A program made the position numbers and the translations under genes. Below, piece after piece: positions 1 through 12,840 of a DNA stretch of 64,000 bases. Source of the stretch: Eonycteris spelaea. Its lineage: Eukaryota; Chordata; Mammalia; Chiroptera; Pteropodidae. The notes beneath the pieces were generated by a model. It saw only the letters and a list, made by a program, of their open reading frames with translations. It made no database searches and was not told the DNA's origin. The stretch is taken from contig PUFA01000014.1 in assembly GCA_003508835.1 (NCBI GenBank), positions 1,308,501 through 1,372,500 on the forward strand, read 5' to 3'. Within the stretch, counting starts at the first letter, position 1, and every line of letters begins with the position of its first letter.

Positions 1-539
1 TTCTGGTCCCCTCTCTTGCTCGAAATCTGATAGGCTAGTTACGTCCGCACGCTGGGCTCTCGGTCACCGGCACCACGTTCTGACCCGCTTGCCTGCCTCT
101 CAGGTGCAGAGCCCGTGTTCTGCAGTGCCAAACGTGTGACCCTGCTCTGTGCGAAGCCCCACCAAGTGCTCCCAGGGCCTCGGGGCCCAGTTCAGACTTA
201 ATCGGCACCCGCAAGGCAGCTCCTGGAGGCGCCGCAGCCTCCCCAGCTCCGGACCCGCATTTACCCGGCTGGGGTCCAGGGGGTGGCTCCTCAGGGGCCA
301 ATCCCTCTCCATGGTTCTCCGTCTGCAGGAGGCCGGTCCTGAGGCCCGGGCAGGGGGAGGCGGTGCTCCGCGCCCCGAGCTTGCCCCGGTTGGGGCTGCA
401 TCCCTCTGTCCAGTGATCGCAGGAACACTCAGCTGCTTCTGGACCGGGAGTCCAACGCGGGAGGCCGTGCGGCTTCTCGGCCTTCGAGCCCGCTGGTTCG
501 ATGCACTTAGTATGTGTTGCTCCGACGAGTGACCCACAG
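1..539. other. Non-coding flank, nothing recognised
   Basis: Moderately GC-rich sequence without a recognisable exon, repeat or RNA gene. The reading frames across it have no conserved-looking composition or splice context. Confidence 0.5.
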
Positions 540-1370
540 TTAAGAATCCCGCGCGGCCTCCCCGCAGGCGTGCGAGCGTGGGAACTGCTGCTCCGCAGAC
601 GCTGTGGTCGAGGCAGGAAGCCCGGTGCTGCGATCCCTGGGAGGGAGCCTGGCCACCCGCTGTGCACCGTGGCGTCCACTGGGCTCGAGGGTCGAGCGTG
701 CCTGGAGTGCGCGGGGGAGCGGCGGCCTCGTGCCCGCTCCTGAGGTGTCCCGAGCAGCCGTGCGAGCTCGCACACGTCGTCCCCGCTGCGCTCGGGCGGC
801 CGCAGGGCTCCGCGGCTTCTCGGACACGTGGACGCCGGGGCCGCCGCGCGCTGGGCCTCCCTGTGATCCCGGGACGCGCGGCGGGCGCGACCCCTGCCCC
901 GGCCCGCACTGCGTCTAGTGAAGGGCAGGCCCCGTCTGCTCCAGCCGTACGCCCCTCCTGGGTGCGGGGAGCACCTCTCACCCCCTCCCGACGCCGCGCC
1001 GCAGGGGCCGCGTCTTCAGAAAGCCGCCCTGGGCTCCCACGTCTCCGGGGCCGCAGCCGAGGCCACCTGGTCTTGGACGTGCCAGGTGGCAGGCTGAGGC
1101 GGGGGGGCGGGGTGAAGTCCCGGAAGCGCGCGGCTCGCGGCGGGGCCGCTGTCACGGCGCGCCGGGAGGCGACAGGTGCGCACGCAGCCGCCGCGGGCGC
1201 CTGGATCCCGCGCTCGACCCCACGAGCCGGGGCTCGGTCTGGGTGCGCCGTGGCCGGACTCGCGTTCGCTGGCCCGCTGCTCGGGGCTGCGGCTCGCCTA
1301 GGAGGGCTGGCGACAGGCCGGGACGCGAGGAGGCCGGATTTCAAGACAAACGCACTCGCTCCCTAACTCC
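540..1370. promoter_or_regulatory. CpG-dense block, candidate CpG island
   Basis: CpG dinucleotides are very dense and the sequence is non-repetitive over about 830 bp, up to the start of a minisatellite. Long frames on both strands are open only because high GC lowers stop frequency. This could be an upstream CpG island for RNF144A or an unrelated transcript, but I see no TATA box, splice donor or start element that proves a promoter, and much of this window is CpG-rich. Confidence 0.4.
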
Positions 1371-2009
1371 GCGGCGGTGCCATCGCGGCGGTGACATCGC
1401 TGCAGCGACATCCGCGGCGGTGACATCCGCGGCGGTGACATCCGCGGCGGTGCCATCGCGGCGGTGCCATCGCGGCGGTGACATCGCTGTAGTGACATCC
1501 GCGGCGGTGACATCCGCGGCAGTGACATCCGCGGCGGTGACATCCGCGGCGGTGACATCGCTGCAGTGACATCCGCGGCGGTGACATCCGCGGCGGTGAC
1601 ATCCGTGGTGGTGACATCCGCGGCGGTGACATCCGCGGCGGTGACATCGCTGCGGTGACATCCGCGGCGGTGACATCGCGGCGGTGCCATCCGTGGTGGT
1701 GACATCCGTGGTGACATCCGTGGCGGTGACATCCGTGGTGACATCCGCGGCGGTGACATCGCGGCGGTGCCATCCGTGGCGGTGACATCCGTGGTGACAT
1801 CCGTGGCGGTGACATCCGTGGTGACATCTGTGGCGGTGACATCGCGGCGGTGCCATCCATGGTGGTGACATCCGTGGTGACATCCGTGGCGGTGACATCC
1901 GTGGTGACATCCGCGGCGGTGCCATCCGTGGCGGTGACATCCGTGGTGCCATCCGTGGCGGTGACATCGCTGCAGTGACATCTGCGGCGGTGCCATCCGC
2001 GGCGGTGAC
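1371..2009. repeat. 15-bp GC-rich minisatellite, about 42 copies
   Basis: The unit is GCGGCGGTGACATCC. The left half (to about 1690) is mostly perfect 15-mers with occasional 14-bp copies reading GTGCCATC. The right half alternates 12-bp and 15-bp units carrying GTGGTGACATCC, making a 27-bp higher-order period. Because 15 is divisible by three, all frames stay open and produce spurious low-complexity proteins (for example a repeated Met-Ser-Pro-Pro-Arg on the - strand). Confidence 0.95.
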
Positions 2010-5000
2010 GGCGCGGACGCGGGGTGAGCCCTGCGTGCTTTCCTCCCCCGCAGCCGTCGCCCGGCTTGAGAGACCAGAAGATGCGGTTGTGCTTCAGGCA
2101 GAGTGGCCCACGGCAAGGAACGTTCCAGACCCAGGGGCTCGGGCGCCTGCAGCCGGCTCAGCGTGAGCGGCCGCGGGGGCTACGTGCCCCTGGGGACTTG
2201 CCGAAGTCGCCGTGGCGCGCGCTCCGCCCACCGCGTGGCGACGTCTCCTGAATCCTGGGGCTGAGTCCGCGGAACTTGGACGTGGCCTTCGTGCCACGCA
2301 GAGCCTGAGTCTGCCGTTCCCGGAGCGTCTGTGGGACCCGATAGCTTTCTCGGAGGGCCCTGGGCTGGCCGCTCTTCCCGTCAGGCCGCGTTGCCGTGAC
2401 TGGTGCAGGGGGCGTGGCCGGGCACCTGGGTGCGGGGGGCGTGGCCGGGCACCTGCGTGCGGGGGCCTCATACCCGCACGGCCAGTCCGTGTGTCAGCCA
2501 CCAAGGGCCTCACGCCAGGTGGGCCACGTGTTTCCACCTTGTGTTGGCAGAACTCCCCCCCAACCCCCAAATCAGATGTCACACGTAATCTGAGCTGGGG
2601 TGGACTCAGAACCCGTGTCCCTTGTACCCGGAGTCCCCACGCAGCTCTGGCGTCCTGCCCTGGCCCTCGCGGGCCTGCCTGCTGGCACACACGGACGCAC
2701 GTGTGCGCGCAGGCTGACGTGGGTGGGCCAGGGCTCGCTGCCCTTCCCCCCACGGTCCCCACGCCTGGGTTGTTGTGGGCTTTGTGCCATCCCCACCTGG
2801 ACGGTCGGGAGCGCAGTGGACCTGTGGCCAAAAGGGAGCTGAGGCCTCACCTGCAGCCCCCTCTGGGTCGTCACTGCCATCCACGTGCTGAAAAGGGCAT
2901 TTCGCCAGCGACCAGGACAGCGAAGGATGACCTCCCCACTGACCTCTTCTTAAAAACACTTGCGGTCAGGATGCAATGTCTTAACATCAGTACCAGGGAG
3001 ACTTAACGTTTTTCTTCTTTAAGAATAAAAGCCCCGCTCCGCTTGAGGTGAGCGCTGACCCTGTGCCGTGGACGGCCAGCGGTGGCCACGAGGTCTTTTG
3101 TCCAGGCAGTTTGCACATGTCCCCTGATCCGTCTCACGCAGTCACCTCAGGAGGCAGGCACTGTCACCGTGGTGCACGTGAGGACGTGGGCATGGAGTGG
3201 CCAGGCTCGCGGTGCAGGCTGGTTTGTGGCTGACCCCTCGGGTCCAGGTTTGCCCGGTGCCACCGCACAACCCACCCCTCCCCACAGCCGGTCCAAGTGC
3301 CCGTGATCCCGGCCGGTTCCACTCAGCACACGAATCTTAAGCTTCTGCTTAGCGAAGGACAAACGTTAGATGCCGTAAAGGATGAAAACGTTATTGAAAA
3401 GCTGCTGGTTTTCTCACAAAGCCCTTAACGGGGAGGTGGGTGGAGGGTCGGGTCGTGACCTGGGCTGGGTGTCAGAGTGCAGAGTGACACTGGGTGGGCT
3501 GTGAAAAGGTCAAGGCCTGGAGCAGGGCCCGTCTGCAAGGCCCTTGGATACAAAGCTCTTTTGCCTGATGGCCGGCCTACCTCAGTTACGCTTTAGAGGG
3601 GCCAGTGCGAGGCTCAAGGTCATTGGTCAGCAGTGCTGCCTGTTCGTCCCCACTCTCTTCCCCCCGCGGGCCGCGGACACATGATGCTCCCACTGAAATA
3701 CCTCACTGGCTCATCCCAAGAGCAGCACCCACCCCCCGCCCCCGTGTGAGGCCCGGCCTCTGTCCCGGGGGAAGGTGCTGCTGTGGCCAGGCCCTGGTCC
3801 AGCTCGGCGTCTCACAGCAGAAGTGTCTGGCCAGCCCGGAGCCCAGGGAGCTGGGGTTCTCGTCACTGGAATCTTAGGAAGCCCTGCCCCTCCCCCCTGC
3901 TCCCCCAGTGGGAGCTCTGGGGCTTGCTAGGGGTCGGGAAAGGACCAGAAGCCCAGGAGCTGGGGAGCGGGGCGGGGTGAAGGGAGGGAAGTGCAGGACT
4001 TCTGTGCGGCTGCTTGATGATTGACTCAGAAAGTGGCGCCGTCTCCACACTCAGGGGCAGGGGGCCGCGTGGCCGCAGCCACACGGGAGGGGGGCGAGTC
4101 CCTGCGCCCCGTGCCTCACCCAGCGTGAAGAGCTCGTCCACCACACTGCCTGCTCTCACACCAAGATCACGCGTTTCTGCTCCGTGTCACTTCCTCTCCG
4201 TGGCCCTTTGTGTCCCGAGACCCGCCAGCCCTCGCATATCTGAGATTCTAAAATCGCCTTTTCCTCAGAAACGCGCAGAGCGCCCTGGCTATCCCAGAGC
4301 TCGTGCGATGGCCGCTGGACACCTGAACGGAAGCCCAGTGGGCCGAGCCCCCGTCTTGGTCTTGCTCATTGAAACCTTTAATTCTGTCCTTTCTGTTTCC
4401 GCCCTGGGGAAGGGAGAGGGCTCATGTGAGATGCCGGGTGCAGACTTCGTGTCTCCGGGGGCATCTCTGCCCCAGGGCCAGCCCTCGGGGGTTTTCAGAT
4501 CCACGCTTAGAGCCTGGCTTGCTTGCTAATTTTTTAAAACGCCCCGCCAAAGGTGTGCGTGTGTCCGGCGCAGGGCGGGCATGCCGGGAGCCGCCCGGCT
4601 TTTGCTCACTGGGGAGATGGAGTGGGCGAGAGTTGACCTGGGTCCCTACGGTCTGCTCTTCATCGAGTCGAGGAGAGCGGCCAGGACGTTCTCCGGAAAG
4701 CGATGCGGAAACAGCACCCCCTGAGTGTGGCCCAGAAGCGGCCATGAGCCGGCAGGGCCGGAAGGCGGAGGCGGTCACCTCCGTGAACGGGGCCGTGAGC
4801 TGCTTGGCCTGGCACGTCCTTCATGTCACCGGCCCTCGGTGCCGTCCTCCGTGCAGGACGAGGTCGTGCGGTGACGGCCACGCCCCGCTGGGTGGCTTCC
4901 GCGTCCCCACAGCCGTGCTCTGCGGGGGTCGGGGGCTGCCTTCGCATTCACAAGTGGTTTGTTTACTTCCTCCAGCAGGGAAGAAGAACAGAGGAAAGTA

Positions 5001-8000
5001 CTGGCCGCGTTTTGTGCTGAACTTGGCAGTGGAGGGATGGTGTGAAGGCCCTGGCCAGCGCTGTGCCCGTTTAAAGCGTGTGCACGTTCGACACTGAAAA
5101 AGGCTTTAAAAAAAACCCTTCTCTGACATGAGAAATAACCCCGGCCCCCTCGATATCTTTCTGGGTTTATAGATTTATTACTTGTCATCTTTAGGCCTTT
5201 TCTTGTGTTTTCCCTTGAAAACCTCACATGATAACTTTTGCCCTTGGAAAAGAAGGAACACAGGCTTTTCTTTTCTAAGCCTAACGTTAAGTCAGCCGGG
5301 GTTTCTGACTGCCCAGTGCTGTGTCCCGGGAGGGTTGTTGCTTCGTAGGTATTCGATTTATATTCAGATTATGTTTTCTTTCCTTAATGTTATCAGATGT
5401 TAAAATGGTAACGTGCAGCACAGATCTGACCAGGAATAAACAGGTGCTTTTCTGAGGCGTGGGGGTATTTGATTGTCGAGATCGATTCCTGGGAAAGCAC
5501 ATGCTGAGGCTGGGCCCGTGACAGCCCCCCCCGCCCCGTGACGCCTGCAGCGAGTGGCAGCCACGCCCGCGGCTCCGTGAGCGAGGCTCTGCGGTCGGAC
5601 GGTGTTGGGCGTGGGTCCAGCCCCCGCCGTGTTTGCCGGGGCGGGCATGCCTGCCAGGACATCGTTCGTGTTTATGTCAACAGACACGTGACGCTGGGAA
5701 GTGGGGCCACTGACGAGGGTGGCTTTGCTGCGCTGGCGTCCACAAGGTCACGCCGTCCTTGCTAGCCCGTGGCGCGGAATGCGGTCACCGTCTGGCCCTT
5801 CGGCCTGGCATCACTGTCCTCCCACGGAGCGACATCTGCCGGCCCCTCCGGGCCCCCGCCCGGCTTCCTCTTTTCTGTCCTCGAGCCTTCACTGAGGCGC
5901 TTAGCAGCCCGCACGTGGATTCTGATGACTTCTAACCCATCGGCCGCATTTTCCCCAATTAGAGTCTGATTCGTCTCACACAGATAACCGCGAATCCAGC
6001 TTCGAACATGTTTTGTGAAACGTGTACTTTCTCGTCTATAGAAAGACACAGCTCGTTTGTCAGTTTCCCTCTGGGGGACACCTGCCTGGGAGTGCGGGGT
6101 TTGGGCACGCGCTGGGGGTCTGGAGGACAGACACACAGACACACCCTCCATGGTGGCTCCCGTTCCCGCACCCCCGCCCAGCCGTGGGCACCCCCATCTC
6201 CCTGCCTGAGCGCCTTCTCCGAGGGCCACAGGTGTGGAGACAGCACCCCAGCCTGGAGCCCCCCCTCCGATGAGGGCAGAAGGTGGGGGATGAGCTCCCT
6301 GGCCATGTCCCCGGCAGGGGGGTGACGCAGGGGGTGACAGACCCCCGAGTGGCAGAGACGAGTTCCGTTCACCACCACGGCGTTGCTTGGTGACGCATCC
6401 GGCACTGACTGCCCCCGCCTGCTCACTCCACACCTCCACGGCTTTCCTGGGGCCCCTTCCCGGGCAGGCCCCTCCACGGGCCCCCCGTCACTGGGTCTGC
6501 TTCTGAGGGAAGCCACGTCAAGGTGCGTCCGTGGGTTTCTGTTTCCTCTGTGCAAAACGAGGAAGAAACCAGAGCTCGCCGGGAGAGTCCGATGCGTCGA
6601 AGGCCGGGGCTGTGTTTCTGAACGCGAAGCGCCCCCCACCGTGGCGGGGATCCATGCTGTGGTGGAGCCGCTGTCGGCTTTTCAGGAACACGGAAGCGGG
6701 CCCCGCGTGCGTGCCGCGAGCCGCCGGCCTCTGCGGAGTGGGGGACGCGGTCCCCCGGGGAGGCCGTCGCCTTCCGGAGCGCCTGCTGTCAGGCGCTTCA
6801 GATCGGGTGTCCGTCCCGCCCTGACGCTGCTGCTCCCCAGGCACTGCGAGGGCGTCACGGAACAAAGCGGACGTTTGCAGGAAGACGGCGTGTCCCTGAC
6901 TGAGACAGCGCGATGCGACGCCCGCCCGGCGTGGGCGGGACGCGCTGGACCCGCGGCGAGCCCGCCGCCCTCGCCAGCCGCCCCCCGTCCCACCCCGTGT
7001 CCCCTCGTCCAGCCCCCGCTCCCCTCCGGGCCGCTCTCCCGGAGGCCGGAACCTTGCAGAACCTGCGGGCCTGCTTTATTTGCACTCGGAAATACAGAAC
7101 GGGACTGTCTTTCGGGGTGAGTCAGAAATGAAAACACGCTGGCGGGGTGCCTTCCTCCTTCCTTTGCTGGACGCTGCGGGCAGCTGGCCAGGTGGGCCGA
7201 GCGCCGGCACGAAGCCCCGGCTGGCACACATGGCCGCGCACCCCGCCCTCGGGGGCAGCCCCGGGTGCTGGGTGTTTATTCCGGGAACGTAGAAAAGTGC
7301 CCCAGGCACCGAGGCGTGTCCTGCGGCGGTGGCAGTAATGAGGGCCTCGTGCTTAGTCGCCGGACTCCTGGCCTGGAAGACACACACACCCCTTCTCTGA
7401 GTCAGCCTGCCCTGGTCACGAGGACCGAACGCTCTTGACAAAGCGGTCATTTTCTCTAACCATACGAAACAGCGGCCCGAATCACCTGCAGAGCTGTTGG
7501 CTTTTTTTTTTTTAATCCATTTAGCCACAACGTCTAGAAAAGCAAACACGCTCTTCCTCAGCACAGAGGAGACACCTGGAGTCGGCCCGACTTCTGTGGC
7601 ACTGTGAGCCCTGGGGGCTGGCCGGGGGGCCCCAGCCGTGGCCCCGCCGATGGGCACCGCGGGTGCACACGCCGAGACCGACGCTGGTCAGAAAGGTACC
7701 GCCTGCCGCCAAATTCAAGCGGGGGCCCCAGTGCGCCGTGAGGGTTAAGGCTGCAGAGCAGACAGCACTCCAAGGCGGGGCGCGGCTGTCCAAGGTCGGT
7801 TCCAGGGGACCGGCTTTTCCTGGACCTCTGCTCTCGCAGACGGGGCGCCCTCGGCCCACCCCGTCGGCTCGTAAGACGCGGCCGCGTGTCCCCTGCACGC
7901 AGACGGTCAGGGGCTCAGCGTGCCGGCCCGCAGCGCCGCTGGGCTGGGGACCGGAGTCCAGCCGCCCCTTAGATCCTGCCGCTCGGCCCTGGGGCCGTGG

Positions 8001-10504
8001 GCGGCACCTGTCTCGGAGTGGGAGGGCTTGGGAGAGGGCTGGGGCTGCGGGTCCCGGCCGCCCTCCCGCTGGGACGCGGCTGTGTGTTTGGCGTGGACTA
8101 AACTCCCCGCTTTCCTGCTTTCCCGCTCTGCAGCGACCTGCGCGGAAGGCACTGTGCGTCTCGCTGCAGTGAAGAAGCAGGGGCTGTTTCTGGCCTCCCG
8201 CTTCCGTTCCTGTGGACGTAACGCCGTTTTCTTTCCGGTCTTTCCTCGCCGGGTTGCAGACGGGAGCTTGTGGCCTTTGGGGGGGCGGCGGTGGGCCCTG
8301 GAGGGAGCCCGCTCTCCTTCCGCACAGCCCCGGAGGGGACCCCTCGTCCAGGCTCCGGCTCGTGGTGTGCCACCCCTGGAGCCGTGGCCACCCCCTACCC
8401 CCACCCCAGCAGCGCGCACTTGCCTGCGCCCTAACTCCCGCTGCTCCCCCTCCTCCTCCCACCCCCGCAGCCCGGGCCTGGGGTTGGGGCTCCGGCGCCC
8501 TGCAGCGCAAGGCCGTTCCCCAGCGAGGCGGAGTGGCGGTCTGAAACGCTGCCTGCTCCTTCCTGCGTTTGCGAGACACAGAGAGGGAACTTCGCCCCGA
8601 GCCCCGCAGGGGATGGTATGTAACTCTCACTCCCCCCCCCGCCCCCCACCTTCCTAACTGGACACTTTTCCTGTGTGGCTTATTTTTCCCTTTCAGAAGC
8701 ATTTTTCGTGGCTGGGCTGAGTGGAAACAGCCCAGCTGGTTTCTTTGTGGGCGAGCCGCTAGTTCTTGGAATGCGAGGGTGGGGTTCAGTTCCCCTTAGA
8801 AAACCCTTCCCTGCCCCTGCCCGCCTTCCTGGCCTGTCTGCTTCGTGAGCCAGTTCACCTGAGGGGGGGCTGCCTGCCGTAGGTGACCCTGGCACCACGG
8901 CTGGTGCGTCCAGCCCGGGGTGGGGGCGCCGTGCGCACTGCCGAGGCCCGCGTTGGGGATCCGAGGCCCGTGGCAGGGGTCCCCTCCCCGCCGGGTCCTG
9001 GCCCCCACCCCCGGAGGAAAACGCCTTGTAGACCCTTGTGCCTGGCAAGCAGGGGATCAGGAAGGGGTGTCGGTGAGGCCGGTGCCCCGCCCCTCGCTGG
9101 AGGAGAGCAGGTCCTCAGCCCTGGGGCACAGTGGGGCAGGAAGAGCCCACGCCGACCAGCGGACGCCATCCCCCGTGTGGCGCGGAGCGTGTGGCTTTGG
9201 AGCCGGGGACCACGGCGTGACGCTCGGCCCTGACCTTCCGCACCGGGCGAGCGCTGTCCGCACCGCGTGGCCTGTCCCTCGCCGCACCCCACGCTGCGGA
9301 CGGCCGGTGGCGCCAGCGACTGTCGGTCCACACGGCAGCCTAGCCAGCCCCATTGACGGCACTTCCTCGGCTTTTCCGTGTATGTCGGCATTGGAAAGCC
9401 ACCACGTTGTCATCAAACCCACAGGACAGGTGCCACGCACGAGCCCAGGGCACGAGGCGGGAGGGCTTTGATCCGGAGGGTCTTGCAGCCTCGATGCAGA
9501 CGAGGGGCTCTGCCAGCCCCGGGCGTGGGCGAGGGGCTCCCGACAGGGAATGTCAGACATCGGGGACTGGCGTGGCCCGGGAAGATGCCAGTGCGCTGGA
9601 CCGTGAGGGCCACCCCCTCACTGGGTGGACAGCGAGAGGCACAGATACTCGTGCCTGTGGATCGAAGGCCTCGGGCTTCCTCAGGAAGTCGGCACGAGGC
9701 GGGGCGGCCCATGGGGGCGGGGGGCTGTCCCTGGTGGAGACGGTGGGCGTGCGTCCTGCGTGAGGCCAGGCGGCCTGGGCGGGTCGGGCCGCAGGGGCCG
9801 GGATGCAGGCTGTGAAGCGTCCTCATGGCAGGCTCAGGCATTTGGAGCGGAAATGAAATTTTTGGGGGAAACATTCCGACGTGGTTACAGTATTTGACAC
9901 CGTTTAGCGGCGGGCGCGGGGAGATGGGAACGGTGGGTGCGTCATCAGCAAAGGCGGCGGGCGGCGGGGACATGGGTCAGCGGTGGGCGTGCGGCTTCGC
10001 GGGCGCTCGGCCGCCGTTGGCCCAGAATCGCCTTGGGCCGCGTCGGTGCCGCACGGCGGAGCCGGTGGCCGCTCCAGAGACGGTGGCCCACGACGCCGAC
10101 ACGTGCCCTGTCCGGGCGTCCGGGCAGAACGCGGCAGCCCCTGGTCTGCGTCCCCTGTGCTCCGGGGTGACGTGTGACCCGTGCAGGGCGGGGCGTATCC
10201 GGGGCCGAGGCCCTGTGCCATGCCGTCTCCCGGGCCGGGGCAGGGCGGGCTGGGTAAGTGACCTCAGCCTCCTAGGCCAGCTCCCTCTCGGCCCCGGACG
10301 GGACCGCTTCCTCTGGTCCGCCAGGACCCTGAAGAAGCGAGACCGGGGCGAGGCGGGCGGGACTCCACGGTGCAGGGCTGCCGCCGCCTGCGACCACCCG
10401 TGCAACGTGCAGGCTCGTTTCATCCCGGAAACGTGCGAACGTGGCCTGTGGCGAAGAGCGAGGGACGGGCCCCGGCTGCCCGGAGGCCCACGCCTCCACC
10501 CTCG
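2010..10504. other. Non-coding GC-rich stretch, no gene recognised
   Basis: No exon with conserved coding character was found. Contents: two tandem copies of a 26-bp GC-rich unit at 2408-2433 and 2435-2460 (a third partial run of G follows), an AT-richer CpG-poor patch at about 5095-5480, and a short T run at 7501-7514. The many open frames overlap each other on both strands and reflect base composition. Confidence 0.5.
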
Positions 10505-10562
10505 GCCTCTCCGTGCCTCAGTTTCCTCCCACGAAATGAGGGGCGACAGTCCCTACGACAAG
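10505..10562 (+). repeat. MIR SINE fragment
   Basis: Contains the MIR core signature CGTGCCTCAGTTTCCTCC followed by an AAATGAGGGG-type stretch and a decayed continuation. Short and old. Confidence 0.65.
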
Positions 10563-10599
10563 CGGCCAACGAGTCTGTTGTCTGTTCCTATCCTTTCTT

Positions 10600-10970
10600 A
10601 ATCCTTATGTGAATCAATGGTGCTTGGTTTTCCCTTGTGGGGAAAATAAAGTCCTCCCGAAAGGCTGACCCCTCATTCCACAGGCTGACGGGCACTTGTC
10701 TAAAAATCCTAATTCCGACAGGCTGTCTGTCCGTCAGAGGATGTCAAAGCTTTCAATGATCAAAGGAAAGTCGGATTTTAATTCAGAGAGCAGATGTATG
10801 CAGACATATTCGGCGATCTGAGTTACCTCGGAGAAGCAAAATACTATTAAAATGTCATCTGGCACTTTTTCTCTCAATTTACGCACCATCGAAACGCGTC
10901 TCCTAACTTGACGCAGGCCGTGATAGCTGGCCTGCGAGGCCCTCTGCTCCGGTCAGGTTTACAGCGTAGC
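10600..10970. other. AT-rich, CpG-poor island
   Basis: About 370 bp that is clearly poorer in GC and CpG than its surroundings. It has a CTTTCAATGATCAAAGGAAAG stretch around 10750-10770, which contains a TCF/LEF-like ATCAAAGG. There is no ORF and no repeat I recognise. Possibly a conserved non-coding element. Confidence 0.3.
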
Positions 10971-11239
10971 GATTAGACGTCTGTGTCACTCACAAAGCGG
11001 CTCCCCGTGAGCCGAGTGCTCCTCTGACTCCTTATTGCAGGATCATTGGCCACATTCATGTGCTTCCTCCCTCCCTGTTTTGTAACTGCCTCTTTATCCT
11101 TCTTAGTCCCTTCCCCCCTTTTCACCGACCCCCAACCTCCCTCCCACCTGGTCACCCTCAGAGCGTCCTCTGGATCCACGCGTGTGTTGCTGTGTGTGTT
11201 TATTTCGTTCCCACACACCCACGCGGTCGTGGCCTTGGT

Positions 11240-11365
11240 CTTCCTGTCTGCGACTCGGTCCGTCGGCACCGTACCCGCTCGGGCCTCGTGAAGTACCTTT
11301 TCCCATCCCTTTACTTTCGGTCTGCGTGTGTCTTTTAAGCTGAAGTGAGTCTCACACTCGCATTT
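11240..11365 (-). mobile_element. LINE-1 ORF2 N-terminal (endonuclease) fragment, antisense
   Basis: On the - strand the translation reads ETHFSLKDTRRPKVKGWEKV, which matches the start of the L1 endonuclease domain in pattern. The same region recurs in a second L1 copy near 52540-52640. Truncated on both sides. Confidence 0.75.
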
Positions 11366-12039
11366 TTTTAAAGGTAAATATTGAGAAATCCCGTTCGCCT
11401 CCGTGCCTGGGCCCGTTCTCTCCAGCGCCCAGCCCTCGCCGCCCTGGGAGGTCACCGTTTTCATGAGGACCTGGGCGCTCCGTCCGGTGTTTCTCTGTGC
11501 GAGTAAAACCGGACAGCAACACACCAAGTGCATACGACGTTTAGCATGTAGCGTGTGCTGTTCTGTGCTTTGCCCTTTCTTCTTACACGCTCTGCCGACC
11601 TTTTCGGCTTCATGTCCGGGAGGCTCCCTCCTCCTTTCTGTGTGGCCTGGCGTGCCACTGGGCGGGCCGTCCACGGTTCACTTAGCCCGTCCCCTACGTG
11701 GGTGGCCTTTCATCTTCTGGTATTTCAAACAAGACCGTGATGACCGATTTCACATGCTGACTGGGCGCATGCCTAGAGGAGGCTTTCTGGGTCAGTGGGT
11801 GAGAGCAGGTCCGGTTCGGGCAGCTGTTTGACGGGTCCCCCCGCCGCCCCTTTTCCCGTCCTGCCTCACACGGCCCCGCAGTTGGCGGGCGGGGGGCTGG
11901 CGGTCAGCCCACAGCTTCACCCACAGTGCTCGGCCAGACATTTGAATGTTTCCAGTTGCACAGGTGAGAAGCGGCGTCTCGTGTGGGTGATTTGTATTCC
12001 TCCCTGAGTACCGGGATTGGGGGGCTGTTCGTTTTTCTT

Positions 12040-12690
12040 TCCCCGTGATCTAGTTCTCGTTCTTTGATCGTTTCCTGTCAAACCGTCACTCTTTTAATTT
12101 CTCAATTTCTGAAACTGTTTTAAGGAGATTAACTCTTTGGGATATGTCTTGTTTTCCCCTCATTTTATTATTTATTTTGACTTTCGGTGGCTTTGCAGAA
12201 GTTTTGAAGTTTATGTATAAAGGGGAACGAATATTGCAGGAAGAAAAATAATTTCTCTTCATTCTCACCAAACAGTGATTTTCTGAACGTGAGTGTGTCC
12301 TTGTCTGTGGGCCTAACATAATGAGCCTGTGCTTTTCACACTCACTTGCCACTCACTAGTTGTGCCCCGAAGCCATCGGTTATTAGTGTAAAGTGACGTT
12401 CTGTGGCCCACCCTCTTCCACCCTGCTCACCCTGCTCACACGTATCCACCTAGAGCTTTTAAATATTATAGAAAATACCGGAACGAACATTTTCATGCTC
12501 CAGTTTTCATTCTATGAATGAATTCCCAGGAATGGGGTCGCTTGACCACAGGATTGAAGCGTATTTAAGGTCCTTGATAAATATTGTTTGTTGCTCCTCA
12601 AAAGTGTTCTGTCTCGGTATGTGTCACTAGCCATGTTTGTTTGTGAGTTTCTCCGTGACTATAGCCAAATCGTTATCATTCAGAGAGATG
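12040..12690 (-). mobile_element. Old LINE-1 fragments, antisense
   Basis: AT-rich block reading like antisense L1: a GGCTTTGCAGAAGTTTTGAAG segment near 12190-12210, and a motif of the AATTCCCAGGAATGGGGTCG type near 12520-12540 that corresponds to the common L1 phrase about the on-site 'own weight' region just before the 3' end. Identification is by memory of consensus; the family is not assigned. Confidence 0.5.
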
Positions 12691-12754
12691 TTCGGTGGAT
12701 CTTAAAGGTGGAAAAGGAGCCTTCTTGTTTTGTTCCACGTGAGTAACTCGGGGT

Positions 12755-12840
12755 GCAGAGAGCTTGCACGTGTCAAGGTCAGAGAGCCGGCCGAAGGCAG
12801 ACCCGGGGTGAGAAGCCGGCGTCCTGGGTCCCAGGAAGGG
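12755..12840 (-). repeat. MIR SINE fragment, antisense
   Basis: The order CTTGCACGTGTCAAGGTCAG, then a GGCAGACCCGGG-like stretch, then GGCGTCCTGGGTCCC follows the reverse complement of the MIR tRNA-derived region. Confidence 0.55.

Noticed and set aside
578..1366. 262-residue + frame and 414-residue - frame in the CpG-dense block
   Set aside because: Overlapping Ala/Arg/Gly/Pro-rich frames on both strands are expected at this GC content; no domain or splice context.
1298..2116. 272-, 208- and 165-residue frames on the - strand
   Set aside because: They come from the 15-bp minisatellite, which keeps every frame open because its unit is divisible by three.
7521..8702. 393-residue - strand frame
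   Set aside because: Composition-driven low-complexity frame with no recognisable family; overlapped by equally open + frames.
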